DNA of 64,000 nt from contig NZ_JBBOUI010000001.1 of NCBI RefSeq assembly GCF_038005985.1, forward strand, positions 2,500,001 through 2,564,000, read 5' to 3'. Positions 35,093 through 43,963 of this stretch are shown piece after piece. The DNA is from Solibacillus sp. FSL R7-0682 (GTDB lineage Bacteria > Bacillota > Bacilli > Bacillales_A > Planococcaceae). The notes below the pieces were generated by a model. That model ran no database searches, had not been told where the DNA came from, and saw only the letters and a list, made by a program, of their open reading frames with translations. The translations under genes were made by a program, and so were the position numbers. Positions within the stretch are counted from its first letter, which is position 1, and the number at the start of each line of letters is the position of its first letter.

Positions 35093-36262
35093 ATGTTACC
35101 AAAATTTACACCTATGCAAGAAAAAAATCGTACTATCGCGATTGATGTGCTACGAGGCTTTGCATTACTCGGCATTTTACTTGTTAATATGTCGAACTTC
35201 CACAGTCCAGTTCTTTACATGGACTCATTTAAATACTGGCCAAGTCATGTAGATCAGTTTTTCTCGAATTTTGTGGAACTCTTTGCTCAAGGGAACTTTT
35301 ATCCATTATTTGCCTTTCTCTTCGGCTACGGGGCCATGATTATTGCTGAGCGCTCTCAAATGAAGGGAATTTATTTCCCTACCTTTTTTGCACGTCGCTT
35401 AGCCATTTTACTTGTCATTGGCTGCACGCACGCATTCTTAATTTGGAATGGCGATATTTTAATTACGTATGCAATTGTTGGCGTATTCTTTATTTTTTTC
35501 TATAAACTAAGTGGGAATGCCTTATTACGATTAGGCATGTTTGTCTACACAATTCCTGTATTGATTAATTTATTCACTATACAAGCACAACAGCAGTTCA
35601 TAAGCAATCCAAACGCGGTTCATACATCGATTGAAACGTATAGTAGTGGCACAATTAATGAAATCATTAAGCAACGTGTTGCGGACTGGGCGTATATGAA
35701 TCTTGAGGTAAGTGCGATTTCACTTTCTGTTGGGGTGTTTGGCCTAATGCTAATGGGTGCTGCATTTTCTAAATTGCGATTATTAGTAGAAGTAGACAAG
35801 CATAAAAATTTGTTACGTGGGTTACTAATTGTTGGATTCTTACTTGGATTCGGACCAAGAATAGCATTCTTCTTACAATTAGATAATTTCTTCTTTATGA
35901 TTTTACAAGAACATTTTAGTGGTGCATTTATTGCCTTATTTTATATGACGACGATTGTTTTACTAGCTCAAACAAAATTTGGCCACAAGCTTTTACACCC
36001 ACTTTCACATGTTGGACGCCTATCGATGAGTAACTATTTACTACAATCAATCTGTATGACATTCATTTTTTATAGCTATGGTCTTGGCTTATATGGTAGT
36101 ATTTCTTATACAACAGGGTTTGTACTAGTTTTCGCCTTCTTCATCTTGCAAATTTTCATTAGTAAATGGTGGGCAAAGCGATTCCATTTTGGACCAGTTG
36201 AATTCGTTTGGCGATGGGCTACTTATGGAAAAAAACCAACATTTAAAAAAACACTCCATTAA
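35093..36262 (+). CDS. DUF418 family membrane protein
   Basis: 389 residues with about nine or ten membrane helices. The N-terminus AIDVLRGFALLGILLVNMSNF and the C-terminal DUF418 segment (GRLSMSNYLLQSICMTFIFYSYGLGLYG) define the family. Function not established; B. subtilis YeiB-like relatives are of unknown role. GGAGG is 7 nt before ATG. Its promoter suggests activation by the MerR protein encoded upstream. Confidence 0.87.
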   Translation: MLPKFTPMQEKNRTIAIDVLRGFALLGILLVNMSNFHSPVLYMDSFKYWPSHVDQFFSNFVELFAQGNFYPLFAFLFGYGAMIIAERSQMKGIYFPTFFARRLAILLVIGCTHAFLIWNGDILITYAIVGVFFIFFYKLSGNALLRLGMFVYTIPVLINLFTIQAQQQFISNPNAVHTSIETYSSGTINEIIKQRVADWAYMNLEVSAISLSVGVFGLMLMGAAFSKLRLLVEVDKHKNLLRGLLIVGFLLGFGPRIAFFLQLDNFFFMILQEHFSGAFIALFYMTTIVLLAQTKFGHKLLHPLSHVGRLSMSNYLLQSICMTFIFYSYGLGLYGSISYTTGFVLVFAFFILQIFISKWWAKRFHFGPVEFVWRWATYGKKPTFKKTLH

Positions 36263-36327
36263 TAATTAAAATTTGTATACTAATTTTAATTATTAACCTC
36301 TACTTTTGAAAGCTAGTTATTTACAGT

Positions 36328-36370
36328 AAAAGTCCCTTGATTCATATTAAAAAATCAAAGGGCTTTTACT
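36328..36370 (+). terminator. Intrinsic terminator after the DUF418 gene
   Basis: Stem AAGTCCCTTGATT / AATCAAAGGGCTT (one G-U) followed by TTACTT. Confidence 0.7.
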
Positions 36371-36434
36371 TATTAATCACTTTTCTTTATGCTTTTCTTG
36401 CATGGAATTAAGAAGAACCTTGAACCTTTAATGA

Positions 36435-36539
36435 AAAAGACCCATTGAAATCTTTATTGAGGGCGGGGAAATCATTTTACGCAAGTATGAGCCACAAGCT
36501 GGTTGCATCGTGACAGCATATTGCCCAAAACTCCACTAG
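36435..36539 (+). pseudogene. AbrB-family C-terminal remnant
   Basis: An open stretch without a start reads RPIEIFIEGGEIILRKYEP and then AGCIVTA, matching the middle of AbrB transition-state regulators (DPIEIFVEG..IILRKY). The N-terminal DNA-binding part is lost or out of frame and the end is broken by TAG at 36537. Confidence 0.65.
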
Positions 36540-36724
36540 GTTTTGCTCTTTAACGTTCTCCTTAATATAGTCAACAAGTTGGTCTAAAAACATTTCATTT
36601 GTATTCCCTCTCAAATTGTAGATATTATGCTTTTGAATTTCCCCCCTGCTGCGATAGGAGAATTTCTACAAGGAGTTTTTATACAACTCACCATTCGAAG
36701 TAAATGATGACTTCCCTTCATAAT
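36540..36724. other. Gap with a minus-strand remnant
   Basis: Minus strand from an ATG at 36593 reads MFLDQLVDYIKENVKEQN and runs to a stop near 36480, overlapping the AbrB remnant. No family recognised; it may be the decayed end of a lost gene. Confidence 0.3.
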
Positions 36725-38359
36725 CTATCTTTCATTCTCTTGCATTTTCAATAATTCTTCTTCAATTCGCTTCACATCAATACGCTCATATAGTGGCTGT
36801 ATGTTGTTAATAGCTTGTGGTAGTTTCGTTTTTACAGTCCAAGTATCTAATGAAGTATCCAACATTTGTTGAATTTCCGCACAAGCAAATGGTAAAAATG
36901 GTTGCAATAATTGTGCTAAGTTTTGGATTACAAAAACACAAGTTGCTAGTGTTTCTTCGCATTTTTCAGGTTGTTCATTGATCGTGATCCAAGGTTTTTC
37001 ATCATCAAAATAACGATTAGATGCTCGAATTAATTCAAAAATGGATTCCAAGGCTGGTTTACTATTTCCTTGTTCAATGAATTCACCTACAAGCTCATAT
37101 TGTTGTTGAACAAGCTTTTCCATTTTAGCGTTAATTGCCACTTGAGGTACTTGACCTGCGAAAGATTTTTCAATAAATTTCAAATTGCGGTTCACAAAGT
37201 TGGCAAATGCACCTAAAAGTTCACTATTGTGACTATAAATAAATTCTCTCCATGAAAAATCGGCATCTCGACTTTCTGGCGCATTAATTGTTAAAAAATA
37301 GCGCAATGAATCGGGGTGGTAGTTTTCTAACATATATGGCGCCCACACTGCCCAATTTTGACTAGTAGAAATTTTCCGCTTCTCAAGCGTTAAGTATTCA
37401 TTGGATACAATATTTGTTGGCAGTCCTTTGTTTTCGATTCCCATTAAAATAGCCGGCCAAATCACACTATGGAATGGAATATTATCCTTGCCATGTACAT
37501 AATACGCCTTCGTTTGCTCATTCCACCAATTCGATACGTCTTGTTGATGCAACTTGCCCCATTCGATGCTCGCGGTATAATAACCGGAAACTGCTTCAAT
37601 CCAAACATAAATTTTCTTCCCGTCAAAGCCCGCAACTGGTACATCAATGCCATTAGGTAAATCTCTCGTAACAGCACGGTCCGGTAAGCCTTCCTGTAAA
37701 TATCGTTGCGTTAAATTAATCGCATTTTCGTGCCATCTTTTTTCGTGATGTGCTTGTTCAACAAATGTTTCTAGTTGCTTTTGAAATTTGCTAAAAGCAA
37801 AATAAAAATGTTCCGTTTCTTTTATCTCTGGTTCATTCCCACATATTTTACAGCGTTTTTCTAGCAAATCTAATGGGTCTAATATTTCCGAACAATTATC
37901 ACATTGGTCACCACGCGCTTTTGCCCCGCAATTAGGACAAATGCCTTCTACAAAACGGTCCGGTAAAAACTGCTGATCAATTGAGCAATACGCTTGTTCA
38001 ATTTTCTTTGTATATAAATGCCCATTTTTTAATAATTGCAGAAAAATACTTTTCACCGATTCATGATGATGTTTTGCATCTGTGCGCGTATAAAAATCAT
38101 ACGTAAAACCAAGGCGTTGAAATGTTTCAGTAAACTCTTCGTGATAGCGATCGGCAATTGCCGTGACGGTTGTATTTTCTTGATTGGCACGAATGGAAAT
38201 CGGCGTTCCATTACAGTCACTTCCAGACACATACAGTACATTGTCCCCTTTTAACCGGTAATATCGGGCTAAAATATCCCCAGGTAGTAGTGCTGCAATA
38301 TGCCCTAAATGCAATGAGCCATTGGCATATGGCCAAGCCCCTCCAATTAAAATATTCAT
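36725..38359 (-). CDS. metG: Methionyl-tRNA synthetase, second type (MetRS2-like), no C-terminal tRNA-binding domain
   Basis: About 544 residues. HIGH motif as LHLGH, zinc domain with two knuckles ([16 protein letters not shown] and CKICG after it), KMSKS loop as KRKISTS, anticodon-binding helical domain, and no EMAP-like C-terminal domain. It charges tRNA-Met. The four-cysteine pair of knuckles resembles the second MetRS of B. anthracis and S. pneumoniae, which resists MetRS inhibitors, rather than B. subtilis MetS. GGAGG is 8 nt before the ATG at 38359. A T-box with AUG specifier precedes it. Confidence 0.92.
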   Translation of the reverse strand: MNILIGGAWPYANGSLHLGHIAALLPGDILARYYRLKGDNVLYVSGSDCNGTPISIRANQENTTVTAIADRYHEEFTETFQRLGFTYDFYTRTDAKHHHESVKSIFLQLLKNGHLYTKKIEQAYCSIDQQFLPDRFVEGICPNCGAKARGDQCDNCSEILDPLDLLEKRCKICGNEPEIKETEHFYFAFSKFQKQLETFVEQAHHEKRWHENAINLTQRYLQEGLPDRAVTRDLPNGIDVPVAGFDGKKIYVWIEAVSGYYTASIEWGKLHQQDVSNWWNEQTKAYYVHGKDNIPFHSVIWPAILMGIENKGLPTNIVSNEYLTLEKRKISTSQNWAVWAPYMLENYHPDSLRYFLTINAPESRDADFSWREFIYSHNSELLGAFANFVNRNLKFIEKSFAGQVPQVAINAKMEKLVQQQYELVGEFIEQGNSKPALESIFELIRASNRYFDDEKPWITINEQPEKCEETLATCVFVIQNLAQLLQPFLPFACAEIQQMLDTSLDTWTVKTKLPQAINNIQPLYERIDVKRIEEELLKMQENER

Positions 38360-38434
38360 CTTCAATTCCTCCATCTTTTTAATGTAACCTTGTTAAATAT
38401 AAATGCATGTGGAAGCCTTCTTGTTTTAAAACAC

Positions 38435-38696
38435 AAAAAACGCCCTAATCGTAAAAGAACGATTAGGACGAATACATTTCGTGTTACCACCTAAATTCAC
38501 AAATAGCTCACACTATTTGCCTTCACCAGTACGTGTTCATACTGCCGCAGTTGTAACGAGTGCCACCTCGTCGTAGCCTACTAAAATTTCGGTACGAAGC
38601 TCAAAGGTCATATTCGGTAAGGTTTGTTTGCTTCATTTCCACCATCAGAAGCTCTCTACAAAACGCTGCTTACTTACTCTTCCTTATCAATGCTTG
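38435..38696 (-). ncRNA. T-box riboswitch, Met (AUG) specific
   Basis: Minus-strand leader of metG. Elements in order: AGTAAGTA start of stem I, AGAGAG and GATGGTGG motifs, specifier AUG in the context GAATATGACC (38611-38609), T-box AGGTGGTAACACG (38492-38480) whose UGGU pairs with an ACCA tRNA end, and terminator CGCCCTAATCGT / ACGATTAGGACG (38470-38441) with six T. Uncharged tRNA-Met would favour antitermination and raise synthetase production. A -10 TATAAT lies at 38705-38700. Confidence 0.92.
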
Positions 38697-38848
38697 AATA
38701 TTATAACAAATTTATCCTAGCATTTAATCATTTCCTTATCAAGTTAATTTCTAATACAACAGAAAAGATTGCTCAATTTCACAATTAAATTTTGACATTT
38801 TACAACTTTTGTGTAAAATTACACTAAAAAGGCAGGTTTATATACGGC

Positions 38849-39301
38849 ATGGTAAAAGAAGATTTCATTCAATTAATTTCGAATAAAATGAAAATTGTTC
38901 GTACTGAGCAAGGCTTTTCCCAAGAAAAGATGGCTGAAATTTTAGGCATTTCTAAGAAAACCCTTGTACAAATCGAAAAAGGACGTATGCCAGCAAGCTG
39001 GACAACCGTTTTAGCGTTTTGTGCACTGTTTAATGAAAGTGAAATTTTAGTTTCTACACTTGGGGATCATCCGGTCGATTTTGCACAAATGATTGCAGAA
39101 AAAATTGATGCGACCTCTAGGGAAAAAACACTTGGCGGGAAAATTTGGTGGAAAGAAATTGATCATGACGGTGATTTTCGACTACAGCAAAATTTAATTA
39201 GTAATCATTACCGCATTTTAGATAGCGAAAATTATCGTTGGTTTAGCACCTTTGACAAAAATGAAGCATTAACTAGGCTAAAGGAGTTAACGAAAAATTA
39301 A
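38849..39301 (+). CDS. XRE-family regulator
   Basis: 150 residues; N-terminal helix-turn-helix KIVRTEQGFSQEKMAEILGISKKTLVQIEKGRMP. The C-terminal half (KTLGGKIWWKEIDHDGDFRLQQNLISNHYRIL) has no recognised fold. First gene of a unit with two small membrane proteins (next start 22 nt downstream), so it may regulate them. Confidence 0.82.
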   Translation: MVKEDFIQLISNKMKIVRTEQGFSQEKMAEILGISKKTLVQIEKGRMPASWTTVLAFCALFNESEILVSTLGDHPVDFAQMIAEKIDATSREKTLGGKIWWKEIDHDGDFRLQQNLISNHYRILDSENYRWFSTFDKNEALTRLKELTKN

Positions 39302-39323
39302 TAATGGCTGTGGAGGCTTCAAT

Positions 39324-39767
39324 ATGAAAAAAAGAATTGTTTCCATTAGCTTTATAGCTGTTTATCTATTTGTCCTTCCGCTCAATGTTATACCAGCGAT
39401 AAAGCATCCAGACACAACGATTGAAATGACACATTTTATTTCATCTTTAATTTTTATTATAGCCTGTCTTATACTTTCAGTTCTCTATCAGAATCTTACT
39501 TCGATTTTGTCACTTGGAGGTATGATAGCTGGCATTGTTATTTTTATATTAACTAAAATAGAATGGCTAGCTTATGAGTATGCAGTTTTAGATGTAATTC
39601 AGGGCATTGTAAATCCACTATACATAGTATTTGTCGTACCACTATTCGGTATAAACTATTGGTTTGATGTGCGTTACGAAATGTTCTCAATCGGTACATC
39701 ATTGTTTTATTTACTGCTCTTTGCATTCTCACTATTCAAAAAATGGACTCTTTCAAATAGGAGGTAA
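39324..39767 (+). CDS. Small membrane protein, four helices
   Basis: 147 residues with four hydrophobic segments (IVSISFIAVYLFVLPLNVIPAI, FIIACLILSVLYQNL, IAGIVIFILTKI, SLFYLLLFAFSLF). No family recognised. Its last codons contain the strong ribosome site AGGAGG of the following gene. Confidence 0.65.
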   Translation: MKKRIVSISFIAVYLFVLPLNVIPAIKHPDTTIEMTHFISSLIFIIACLILSVLYQNLTSILSLGGMIAGIVIFILTKIEWLAYEYAVLDVIQGIVNPLYIVFVVPLFGINYWFDVRYEMFSIGTSLFYLLLFAFSLFKKWTLSNRR

Positions 39768-39772
39768 TTTCA

Positions 39773-40213
39773 CTGTACTTCAAATCTGCATATTTTTATT
39801 GGCTTATTGGATTTATCTTATTGTATATAATCACGATAATTGGGATGAATATGTTTTGGCATCCAAGTTTAATATTTCTTGGTATCATTTCATTAATTGG
39901 AATTCCCTTTACATTGGTGTTCAGCGGAATTAAATTCTTACCAAAGCCCTTTAATAATTTTACTTTTTGTATTGCAGCTTTATGTTTTGGTTTGAGTCTA
40001 TTAAATGTAATCGGTCAAGATGATAAAGGGCTTTTAATAACGTTTTTCGGAACGGATATTTTATTTGTGAAGCTGTTATATTTAGAAGACATTAATTTAA
40101 TGGATGAGCGTCTAACAACTATTGGGGTTATCGCACGTGTCGTAGTTGGTGCGTTTTATGGCTTCGTACTAGACAGCATCCAGTATTTATTACATCGACT
40201 AAACAGGGATTGA
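39773..40213 (+). CDS. Small membrane protein, probable CTG start
   Basis: About 146 residues, four hydrophobic segments, no family recognised. An in-frame stop at 39758 limits the start. After a strong AGGAGG (39760-39765) the only well-spaced codon in frame is CTG at 39773, giving a first helix FYWLIGFILLYIITIIG. TTG at 39821 or ATG at 39845 would cut that helix and have no ribosome site. Either CTG is used or a start codon has mutated. Confidence 0.6.
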   Translation: MYFKSAYFYWLIGFILLYIITIIGMNMFWHPSLIFLGIISLIGIPFTLVFSGIKFLPKPFNNFTFCIAALCFGLSLLNVIGQDDKGLLITFFGTDILFVKLLYLEDINLMDERLTTIGVIARVVVGAFYGFVLDSIQYLLHRLNRD

Positions 40214-40217
40214 ATGT

Positions 40218-40264
40218 AAAAGAGGCAAAAGCTAGGAAAATCCATGAAGCTATGCCTCTTTTTA
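40218..40264. terminator. Bidirectional intrinsic terminator
   Basis: Stem AAAAGAGGCA..AGCT / AGCT..TGCCTCTTTTT between the membrane-protein operon and the Nudix gene. Confidence 0.75.
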
Positions 40265-40278
40265 ATGTCCTGTACTTG

Positions 40279-40800
40279 TCAACTAAACTCCAGTTTCTCG
40301 TTCACTTCAAAGCTTCCTTCAAATGCCGCGTTTACAATATGTATTGCTAATTCATGATCATCTAGCACAAATGGTAATTCCGCTGGCTCGACCCATACCC
40401 TTGTTGTTGCTTCGTATTCTCGTAAAAATGGCAAACACGCTGTAACATCCATACGATAAAAGGCTTGATAGCCGATTTTAGGGTATTTTCCGTTCGGGTC
40501 AAAATTACTATTTTCTTCATGACTTACTTCTATGCAGCCTAAATAGTAAATTTCTCCTTCCACATAAGCCTCTTCCAATACTTCACGATGAACAGCTGCA
40601 TCGACCGTTTCATCTTCATCAATATGCCCTCCTGGAAGATTAAAGCCTCGGCCTTTAATATAGCTAAGTAGCACTTTCCCATCGTTTACACAAACACAAT
40701 GAGCACTAGTTACCTCCGTTTGCTTTACAGGGAATTGTGGCAGCCATGTCAGTTTGACATAGTGCTTGCCCCCGCCCCAATACGCATAAATTGTTTTCAT
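40279..40800 (-). CDS. Nudix hydrolase
   Basis: About 173 residues with Nudix box GHIDEDETVDAAVHREVLEEAYVEG, matching GX5EX7REUXEEXGU except Ala for the last Gly. The family hydrolyses nucleoside diphosphate derivatives; substrate unknown. The ATG at 40800 follows GAGGAG; longer frames overlap the TetR gene and are rejected. Confidence 0.87.
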   Translation of the reverse strand: MKTIYAYWGGGKHYVKLTWLPQFPVKQTEVTSAHCVCVNDGKVLLSYIKGRGFNLPGGHIDEDETVDAAVHREVLEEAYVEGEIYYLGCIEVSHEENSNFDPNGKYPKIGYQAFYRMDVTACLPFLREYEATTRVWVEPAELPFVLDDHELAIHIVNAAFEGSFEVNEKLEFS

Positions 40801-40835
40801 AGGTCTCCTCTTCTCGATGCTTTTCAGTTTAGTAC

Positions 40836-41375
40836 TTAAGATCGGTATAACTGTTGGATTTGCCCAGCAATATAATCTGAGCTTAAATGCGAGCCATCCT
40901 TTAGCCACCACATAATGATGCCAACAAGGGAAGCTGTTTTGATTTCAAGATCGACAAGTATTTTTCTACTTGGATTTATACTATGAATTCGACGCGTTTC
41001 GATTAATTCCTTCATCAGTTGGAACAAATGCTTTTCAAATTGTTCTAACTGAAATAGAACAAGCAAATAATGCCTTTTTGTATATAAGTAATCCAATAAT
41101 TCAACTAATGGGTATTCTTTATTTATGTTATTTTCCGTCTTAAGAACCTCTATTTTCCCCGTTATTTCTTGAAGTACTTCTTCTGTTAATTGGTGTATTA
41201 ATGCATTAATATCCTCGTAATGTAAATAAAAGGTCGTTCGATTTAATAAGGCTTTTTCTGTTACCTTTTGGACGGATAATTCATTCAATGTATAGCCCTC
41301 GATTAAAAGATTTAATAAGCCGTTTTTCAACATTTCCTGAGTCCGAATCGTACGGGGGTCTACTTTTTTCGTCAA
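40836..41375 (-). CDS. TetR/AcrR-family repressor
   Basis: 179 residues, TetR helix-turn-helix (TLNELSVQKVTEKALLNRTTFYLHYEDINALI) and a C-terminal domain of the TetR_C_11-like kind. Start is TTG, 8 nt after AGGAG. It is divergent from a multidrug exporter with AGACA/TGTCT inverted repeats between them, the usual repressor-exporter design. Confidence 0.87.
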   Translation of the reverse strand: MTKKVDPRTIRTQEMLKNGLLNLLIEGYTLNELSVQKVTEKALLNRTTFYLHYEDINALIHQLTEEVLQEITGKIEVLKTENNINKEYPLVELLDYLYTKRHYLLVLFQLEQFEKHLFQLMKELIETRRIHSINPSRKILVDLEIKTASLVGIIMWWLKDGSHLSSDYIAGQIQQLYRS

Positions 41376-41499
41376 TTTTCAAACTCCTGTCTATAATCAT
41401 AATTTTTTTAGACAGTTATATACTATTCTGTCTACTAGCATACAAAATGTCCTAAACTGTTCATGGTCAATTATTGAATTTTCTTGTTAAACTATTTCG

Positions 41500-41514
41500 T
41501 AGACAATATGTCTA
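41500..41514. promoter_or_regulatory. TetR-type operator before the exporter gene
   Basis: TAGACA-ATA-TGTCTA palindrome, overlapping a -10 (TATGTC) 17 bp after -35 TTGTTA. Related arms AGACAG and CTGTCT occur at 41410-41432, nearer the TetR gene. Confidence 0.65.
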
Positions 41515-41543
41515 TAAACTATTTTAACGCGAGGAGTTTCTGT

Positions 41544-42935
41544 ATGCAAAATGAAATAACCGATAAAACAAAGAAGCTGTTGCTTATTGTAATGATTGCA
41601 GGATGCTTCTTTTCAACATTAAATCAAACATTATTAAATGTTGCCTTAAGCGATTTAATGGTAATTTTTAATGTGTCACCAACGACCATACAATGGTTAG
41701 CCACAGGCTTTATGTTAGTAAACGGGGTATTAGTGCCGATTACTGCTTTTTTAATGAAACGCTTTTCAACGCGCCAATTATTTATTAGCTCGATGCTATT
41801 CTTATTAGTAGGCTCGATAATTGCTGCTAGTTCTATGAATTTTCCGATGATGTTAACAGGCCGTATGATTCAAGCCGTCGGGGCAGGCATTATTATCCCT
41901 TTAATGATGACGGTTATCGTCTATTTATATCCAGTTGAGCAGCGGGGGGCAATGATGGGTAAAGTAGGCTTTGCCATTATTTTTGCACCGGCTATAGCCC
42001 CCACTGTAGCTGGTTTTATTATTGAATATGTATCTTGGCGCTGGCTATTTATAGGACTAATTCCTTTTGTACTTATCATTATTCTAATAGCCTATAAATA
42101 TTTAATGAATGTTTCTGAAGTGACAAAAGCAAAATTAGATATGCTTAGCGTCACGTATTCAACAATTGGCTTTGGCTTCTTATTGTTTGGCTTTAGTAGT
42201 GCTGGTAATCGTGGATGGGACGACTGGGTTGTTTTAACTTCCATAGTGTTAGGTATTGTTGGAACGATCCTGTTTTGCCATCGTCAACTTACATCTAAAG
42301 AGCCATTATTAAATTTAACAGCATTTAAATATAAGATGTTTTCGATGACAACGATCGTGAATATCGCCATTACAATTTTAATGTATGCGGATTTAATTTT
42401 ATTACCAATGTTTTTACAAAGCGGGCGTGGGTTTACAGCGTTTGAAGCGGGGCTGCTTTTACTACCAGGGGCAATAATTAATGCAATGCTCTCACCAGTG
42501 ACAGGAAAGATGTTTGATAAGTACGGAGCAAAACCATTATTTATCGTTGGTATGCTATTTATTGTTGCTTCGATGTGGGCTGTAATTGATTTATCCGAAA
42601 CAACCTCCTATACGTATTTACTAGTTCGCACAATTGTTTTACGGATTGGTCTAGCATTTATTACAATGCCACTTAATACGGCAGCATTAAATGCTCTACC
42701 AAAAGAAATAGCATCTCATGGTTCAGCAATTAATAATACTGTTCGTCAATTAGCTGGAGCAGTAGGAACAGCAGTAATTGTCACAATTTATTCGATGCAA
42801 TTAACAAAATATTCCATTATTTCTATGGAGAGCTATGCATTAGCTGCCAATACAACTTATTTCTATATGTTAATCGTTGCAATTATTGCCTTTCTCATTG
42901 TTTGGTTTGTACCAAAGACGAAGAAAAATGAATAG
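41544..42935 (+). CDS. DHA2-family (EmrB/QacA-like) drug:H+ antiporter
   Basis: About 463 residues and fourteen membrane helices. It has N-terminal SDLMVIFNVSPTTIQWLATGFMLVNGVLVP and motif C-like GFAIIFAPAIAPTVAGFIIEYVSWRWLFIG. The ATG at 41544 follows GAGGAG; an earlier ATG at 41484 precedes the operator and is rejected. Divergent from its likely TetR repressor. Terminator follows. Confidence 0.9.
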   Translation: MQNEITDKTKKLLLIVMIAGCFFSTLNQTLLNVALSDLMVIFNVSPTTIQWLATGFMLVNGVLVPITAFLMKRFSTRQLFISSMLFLLVGSIIAASSMNFPMMLTGRMIQAVGAGIIIPLMMTVIVYLYPVEQRGAMMGKVGFAIIFAPAIAPTVAGFIIEYVSWRWLFIGLIPFVLIIILIAYKYLMNVSEVTKAKLDMLSVTYSTIGFGFLLFGFSSAGNRGWDDWVVLTSIVLGIVGTILFCHRQLTSKEPLLNLTAFKYKMFSMTTIVNIAITILMYADLILLPMFLQSGRGFTAFEAGLLLLPGAIINAMLSPVTGKMFDKYGAKPLFIVGMLFIVASMWAVIDLSETTSYTYLLVRTIVLRIGLAFITMPLNTAALNALPKEIASHGSAINNTVRQLAGAVGTAVIVTIYSMQLTKYSIISMESYALAANTTYFYMLIVAIIAFLIVWFVPKTKKNE

Positions 42936-42946
42936 TTCATACAATC

Positions 42947-42981
42947 AAGCCAGCTGCGTATGTGTAGCTGGCTTAGTTTAA
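42947..42981 (+). terminator. Intrinsic terminator after the exporter
   Basis: Perfect stem AAGCCAGCT (42947-42955) / AGCTGGCTT (42966-42974), then AGTTTAATTT. Confidence 0.7.
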
Positions 42982-43030
42982 TTTAAAAATGTCCCCTATT
43001 TCTGCACCTTAGGATAATCCTCTCTAACCA

Positions 43031-43339
43031 TTATAAAGTATTCTTTTCACCACGACGATTCACTCTAATCATTTGAATACAGGCTACAATTACTTGAACA
43101 AGTAAAGCAAAAACTAAAACGAGTGTAACTAAATTAAAATATGGTGTTTCGTAACTATCAAACCATTCCTTTACAAATGGCTGATTCATAATTTTATTGA
43201 TTAGCTTCCCATCAATATCCCTCATATTAGGTATCCACCCTGTTTCCTCCATACCCCAAAATAGAATTTGTGAAAGTACTAACGCTAAAAACGAACCAAA
43301 AACTGAAGATTTCAACAATTCAACGGATTTTTTTCTCAT
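43031..43339 (-). CDS. YfzA-like small membrane protein
   Basis: 102 residues with two membrane helices (SVFGSFLALVLSQILFWG; LVTLVLVFALLVQVIVACIQMI) around an outer loop containing ETGWIPNMRDIDG. The GWxP sequence is what I associate with the YfzA family. Function unknown. It lies 12 nt after the ABC permease gene and may be co-transcribed. Confidence 0.65.
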   Translation of the reverse strand: MRKKSVELLKSSVFGSFLALVLSQILFWGMEETGWIPNMRDIDGKLINKIMNQPFVKEWFDSYETPYFNLVTLVLVFALLVQVIVACIQMIRVNRRGEKNTL

Positions 43340-43350
43340 AATAACAACTC

Positions 43351-43959
43351 CTAAAACACTTTCTTCTCATATATTCGGAATGATATATACCATGAAGTTA
43401 TATATAAAATTAAAAGAATAATACTTCCCCATGCGAAAAGTTGACTATCTGAAGTTTGCATTATTTTCTTTGTTCCCTCTCTAAACAGGTCGTTCAAATT
43501 CGGAATAAATGTACTGACCAGAATCAAATACAACACAAGTAAACCACCAAAGAGATAATGAATAAACATGCTTTTAAACAGATAGGAAAAAGGGAAAATA
43601 ACGGACATTATTATGCATACAATTGAAACAACAAAAAATATTTCCTTCCAGTACATGAGCTGCGCATTAAATAGCCAATCCCCTATAAAGATACAGCCAA
43701 TATATAAAAAAGCTATGACTAGTACCGAAAGATAACGATACGTAACAATTTCTTTTCTTGTATAGGGCAAGGCACTAAGGAGTATTTGAATGTTTGACCT
43801 GTCATCTACACTTAAAAAGCTATGACTTGTTGTTATTATAAAAATAATAGCAACAAACAAAGCGGATAAATCAAAAACCATACATAGGATTAGTAAAATA
43901 AATGTCCCAGCAAGCACCTTTTGATGTAAAATAAAATCCTTTTTTAATAACGTCAGCAT
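43351..43959 (-). CDS. ABC-2 type permease
   Basis: About 202 residues, six hydrophobic segments, start MLTLLKKDFILHQKVLAGTF typical of ABC-2 permeases paired with GntR-YtrA operons; FLSVDDRSNIQILLSALPYTRKEIV is the amphipathic coupling region. The ATG at 43959 follows GGGGAGATAGGAG. Works with the ATPase encoded just before it. Confidence 0.82.
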   Translation of the reverse strand: MLTLLKKDFILHQKVLAGTFILLILCMVFDLSALFVAIIFIITTSHSFLSVDDRSNIQILLSALPYTRKEIVTYRYLSVLVIAFLYIGCIFIGDWLFNAQLMYWKEIFFVVSIVCIIMSVIFPFSYLFKSMFIHYLFGGLLVLYLILVSTFIPNLNDLFREGTKKIMQTSDSQLFAWGSIILLILYITSWYISFRIYEKKVF

Positions 43960-43963
43960 ACTC

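Noticed and set aside
37462-37677. Short readings inside metG on both strands
   Set aside because: Shadows of the synthetase frame without ribosome sites.
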